This document shows, one piece after another, positions 62,257 to 64,000 of a stretch of DNA of 64,000 bases (positions are counted from its first letter, which is position 1; each line of letters opens with the position of its first letter). Both the position numbers and the translations under genes were made by a program. The DNA lies in NCBI RefSeq assembly GCF_024494695.1, contig NZ_JANHDP010000008.1, positions 1 through 64,000 on the forward strand. The letters run 5' to 3'. The notes beneath the pieces were generated by a model. That model searched no databases. It was not told the DNA's origin and saw only the letters and a list, made by a program, of their open reading frames with translations. The DNA is from Natronoarchaeum rubrum. Lineage in GTDB: Archaea > Halobacteriota > Halobacteria > Halobacteriales > Natronoarchaeaceae.

Positions 62257-63004
62257 TGAAAGCCCCCGCCGCACTCTCCTGGACAACCGCTACGACTACC
62301 AACTCGGTGAAAGCCCCCGCCGTTCACGGCGCTACGCGCCGTGAGCTCGCGAGAGCTTCGCTCTCGCCCAGCGCTCGACCGGTTGCGACTCGCTGCGCTC
62401 CTCGTTGCGTCAGCGCAGCTGACGGACCGCGGTGCTTGCGTCGTCTCACCGGGCCGAGCGCGGCGGCCCCTTTCATTCCCTCCCGATCGCATCCACGTCC
62501 TCCCCAACCGACTCGCTCACTACGTTCGCTCGTCCACCGAAAGACTCGCTCCGCTCGTCTTTCGAGCCTTCGTTCACTCCGTTCACGAAGACCTCGCGCG
62601 GCGCTGTCTCGCACCGAAAGAGCAAGCTCTTTCGAGCCGTTCGCTCGCTGCGCTCGCGAAGACCATGAAGGCTCGACAGCGCGCGCCACCGCAACCGCGC
62701 GGCCGGGCGCGACTCTTGTGTTCACGCGAGCGAAGCGAGCGTGAGCTCGGAAGACGCGCAGCGTCTTCCGGTGTCGCGCCGACGGGGGAGGGCCGGGCCG
62801 CGCGTGGTCGCCCCCGGGCGACCCGCGCAATGCTGTCCTGGAGGAATGAAAGGGCGAGGCTCGGTCGCGCCGCTGGGGAGTCGTTCCGGCGGCCCTACCC
62901 GAGCGTAGCGAGGGTATCCGCCGGAACGGCCGCGAGCGAGCCGAGGGCTTTCGTAGTGTTGTTCGCTGCAGTTGCAATTGCTAGAAGCGGGCCGAGGGCT
63001 TTCG
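62257..63004. repeat. Composite inverted-repeat tract
   Basis: Bounded on the left by two TGAAAGCCCCCGCCG boxes (62257, 62308) and on the right by two CCGAGGGCTTTCG boxes (62941, 62992), each pair 51 bases apart and in opposite orientation. Inside lie CCTTTCATTCCCTCC (62469) and its reverse, GGAGGAATGAAAGG (62840). Perfect hairpins: 62324-62344, 62349-62367, 62408-62424, 62615-62634, 62748-62770. Many open frames pass through, but they are Arg/Ser/Pro-rich and do not look like halophile proteins. I recall similar GAAAGCCC sequences in other haloarchaea but cannot verify it. Confidence 0.75.
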
Positions 63005-63119
63005 AAGCGATCCATCGTCTGATACAGCGGATGCTGGTAGAACAGGCTCGAAGACAACTGCTCCCAGCCATCCCACACCGATGTTAAGCGTTATCCGGCC
63101 TGACCCGCTACTAGGCAGC

Positions 63120-63689
63120 ATGTTCAAGCGGATCCTGGCGTTGCTGTTGCTCATCCCGCTGCTCGACGCCATCGTGCTGGTGTGGCTCGGGTTCCAGTTC
63201 AACCCGGTGCTGATCGTCGCGCTGGTCGTGCTGACCGCGCTGGTCGGGATGCTGTTCGTCCGCGCGGAGGGGCGCCGGACGATGCGCAAGATACAGCGGG
63301 CGCTGGGCGAGGGGCGCCCGCCGACCGACGAGCTGCTCGACGGCGGGCTCCTGATCGCGGCGGGCGCGTTCCTGCTCACGCCGGGGCTGGTCACCGACAC
63401 GCTCGGCTTCCTGCTGGTGCTCCCGCCGTCGCGGATCGTGGTGCGCAAGCTCGCCAAGAAGTTCGTCGTGACGCCGTACCTCGACAAGAAGACCGGCGGA
63501 TTCGCCTCCGGCAAGGTGTACACGTTCGGGTTCCCCGGCGACGACGGCGCCAACCAGGCCGGGAGCCAGTCCGGCGGCCAGCAGGGCGGGCAGGCGACCG
63601 ACGGCGCCGGCGACGTGTACGATCTGGGGAGCGACGCCTACGACGTGGAGTTCGACGACGAGCGCGACGGGCGCTCGACCGACCAGTAG
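63120..63689 (+). CDS. fxsA: FxsA-family membrane protein
   Basis: 189 residues. FxsA core: FKRILALLLLIPLLDAIVLV (helix 1), VLIVALVVLTALVGMLFVRA (helix 2), a cytoplasmic helix (RRTMRKIQRALGEGRPPTDE) and LLIAAGAFLLTPGLVTDTLG with the family Leu-Thr-Pro-Gly. A Gly/Gln-rich acidic tail of about 55 residues follows. In E. coli FxsA affects exclusion of phage T7 by F plasmid; in archaea its role is unknown. A GTTAAGCGTTAT box 29-35 bases upstream supports the ATG at 63120. Confidence 0.9.
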   Translation: MFKRILALLLLIPLLDAIVLVWLGFQFNPVLIVALVVLTALVGMLFVRAEGRRTMRKIQRALGEGRPPTDELLDGGLLIAAGAFLLTPGLVTDTLGFLLVLPPSRIVVRKLAKKFVVTPYLDKKTGGFASGKVYTFGFPGDDGANQAGSQSGGQQGGQATDGAGDVYDLGSDAYDVEFDDERDGRSTDQ

Positions 63690-63820
63690 CGAGTTTTTCG
63701 AGTCTCCTGCAATCGGAGCGCCGCGGTAATCGCCCGAGGGCGTCACCTGATGACAGGGTTCGTTCGGCTACGAGAAGGAAACGCTTAAAGGCAAGTGCCC
63801 ACTATCCGAAATTGCGTCGC

Positions 63821-63894
63821 GGGCCAATAGCTCAATTAGGTTGAGCGCTCGGCTGATAACCGGGAGGTTCGCGGTTCAAATCCGCGTTGGCCCA
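63821..63894 (+). tRNA. tRNA-Ile (anticodon GAU)
   Basis: 74 bases. Acceptor GGGCCAA pairs with TTGGCCC, discriminator A; anticodon stem CTCGG/CCGGG with loop CTGATAA gives GAT; T-arm GCGGTTCAAATCCGC. A CTTAAA box at 63784-63789 is the promoter. No intron. No copy of its 3' end is visible in the 106 bases left in the window, where no gene was recognised either. Confidence 0.95.
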
Positions 63895-64000
63895 CTTCCT
63901 TTCCACGATTTGCTCGGTAGAGGAGTAGCCGTCGAGCCGTATTCTGGCCATCGAGGAACTCGCCGGTCACGTTGCGATCGTCCAACTCGAGTAGCATTCC

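Noticed and set aside
62257..62322. CRISPR-like spacing (two 15-base boxes with a 36-base spacer)
   Set aside because: Only two copies per side, the right-hand pair is inverted and diverged, no cas genes and no leader; better described as element boundary boxes.
62196..63087. Several long frames on both strands in the repeat tract
   Set aside because: Composition is Arg/Ser/Pro-rich with few acidic residues, frames cross hairpins and boundary boxes, and no start has a promoter-like box. Treated as non-coding.

Overview
The window comes from a haloarchaeon (class Halobacteria). The evidence is high GC, very acidic proteins rich in Asp and Glu, many genes with a TATA-like box 25-30 bases before the start codon (leaderless transcripts), a PGF-CTERM S-layer glycoprotein, an archaellum (arl/fla) cluster, a Cdc48/VAT ATPase, TbsP and halophile-type Tat exports. 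Genus cannot be settled from sequence alone. No rRNA, CRISPR array, insertion sequence or prophage was recognised.

Region by region. 1-9.4 kb: archaellum locus, with two archaellins (one cut by the window edge), a small ArlD/E-domain protein with a zinc motif, arlJ-arlI-arlH-arlG-arlF-arlCDE, and an acidic accessory gene; no chemotaxis genes are visible. 9.5-13.5 kb: a membrane-anchored four-repeat Ig-like/CARDB protein, a small membrane protein, an EamA transporter and RNase HI. 13.6-22.9 kb: malic enzyme fused to a phosphotransacetylase domain, an M24-fold protein that has lost most metal ligands, a heme A synthase-like protein, a HAD hydrolase, several small membrane proteins and Cdc48. 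23-27.4 kb: LarC with a His-rich linker, a DUF326-like helical protein, microproteins and a Tat-exported putative metalloprotease. 27.7-30.3 kb: the S-layer gene with an approximately 115-base leader and a strong terminator. 31-37.4 kb: an HTTM protein divergent from a DCC thiol oxidoreductase, a class III aminotransferase, an MgtC/DUF4010 protein, PadR, amphi-Trp and DUF123 proteins, then tRNA-Leu(CAA). 37.7-41.4 kb: a Tat-exported gluconate-dehydrogenase-type pair (subunit 3 plus GMC flavoprotein). 41.5-46.8 kb: a five-repeat DUF7282-like surface protein, an HTH regulator, an inositol-monophosphatase-family enzyme and a DUF63 membrane protein. 46.8-51.3 kb: zinc microprotein, YcaO protein, TbsP, PRC-barrel protein and hypotheticals. 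51.4-55.3 kb: exported GH3 glycosidase, zinc-ribbon protein, GNAT and tRNA-Thr(CGU). 55.3-62.2 kb: Trm5-like methyltransferase, then a run on the minus strand of a 2-oxoacid:ferredoxin oxidoreductase beta subunit, nuoB, nuoCD and nuoI, with no alpha subunit and no membrane complex I subunits nearby. 62.2-64 kb: a gene-free tract of inverted repeats, FxsA and tRNA-Ile(GAU).

The least ordinary signals are non-coding. Both tRNA genes whose downstream region is fully visible (Leu and Thr) are followed, at 102 and 104 bases, by an exact copy of their own 3' end, and the spacers share the same sequence order (a GCCGCGAG box, a degraded inverted T-arm, a small hairpin). A second structure, about 750 bases at 62.26-63.00 kb, is bounded by pairs of GAAAGCCC boxes in opposite orientation, each pair spaced exactly 51 bases. 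Perfect inverted repeats with three-base loops recur in that tract, next to tRNA-Leu, and inside one protein-coding gene. Among genes, the porB/korB-nuoB-nuoCD-nuoI run, the stand-alone YcaO protein and the metalloprotease with a shortened zinc motif deserve attention.
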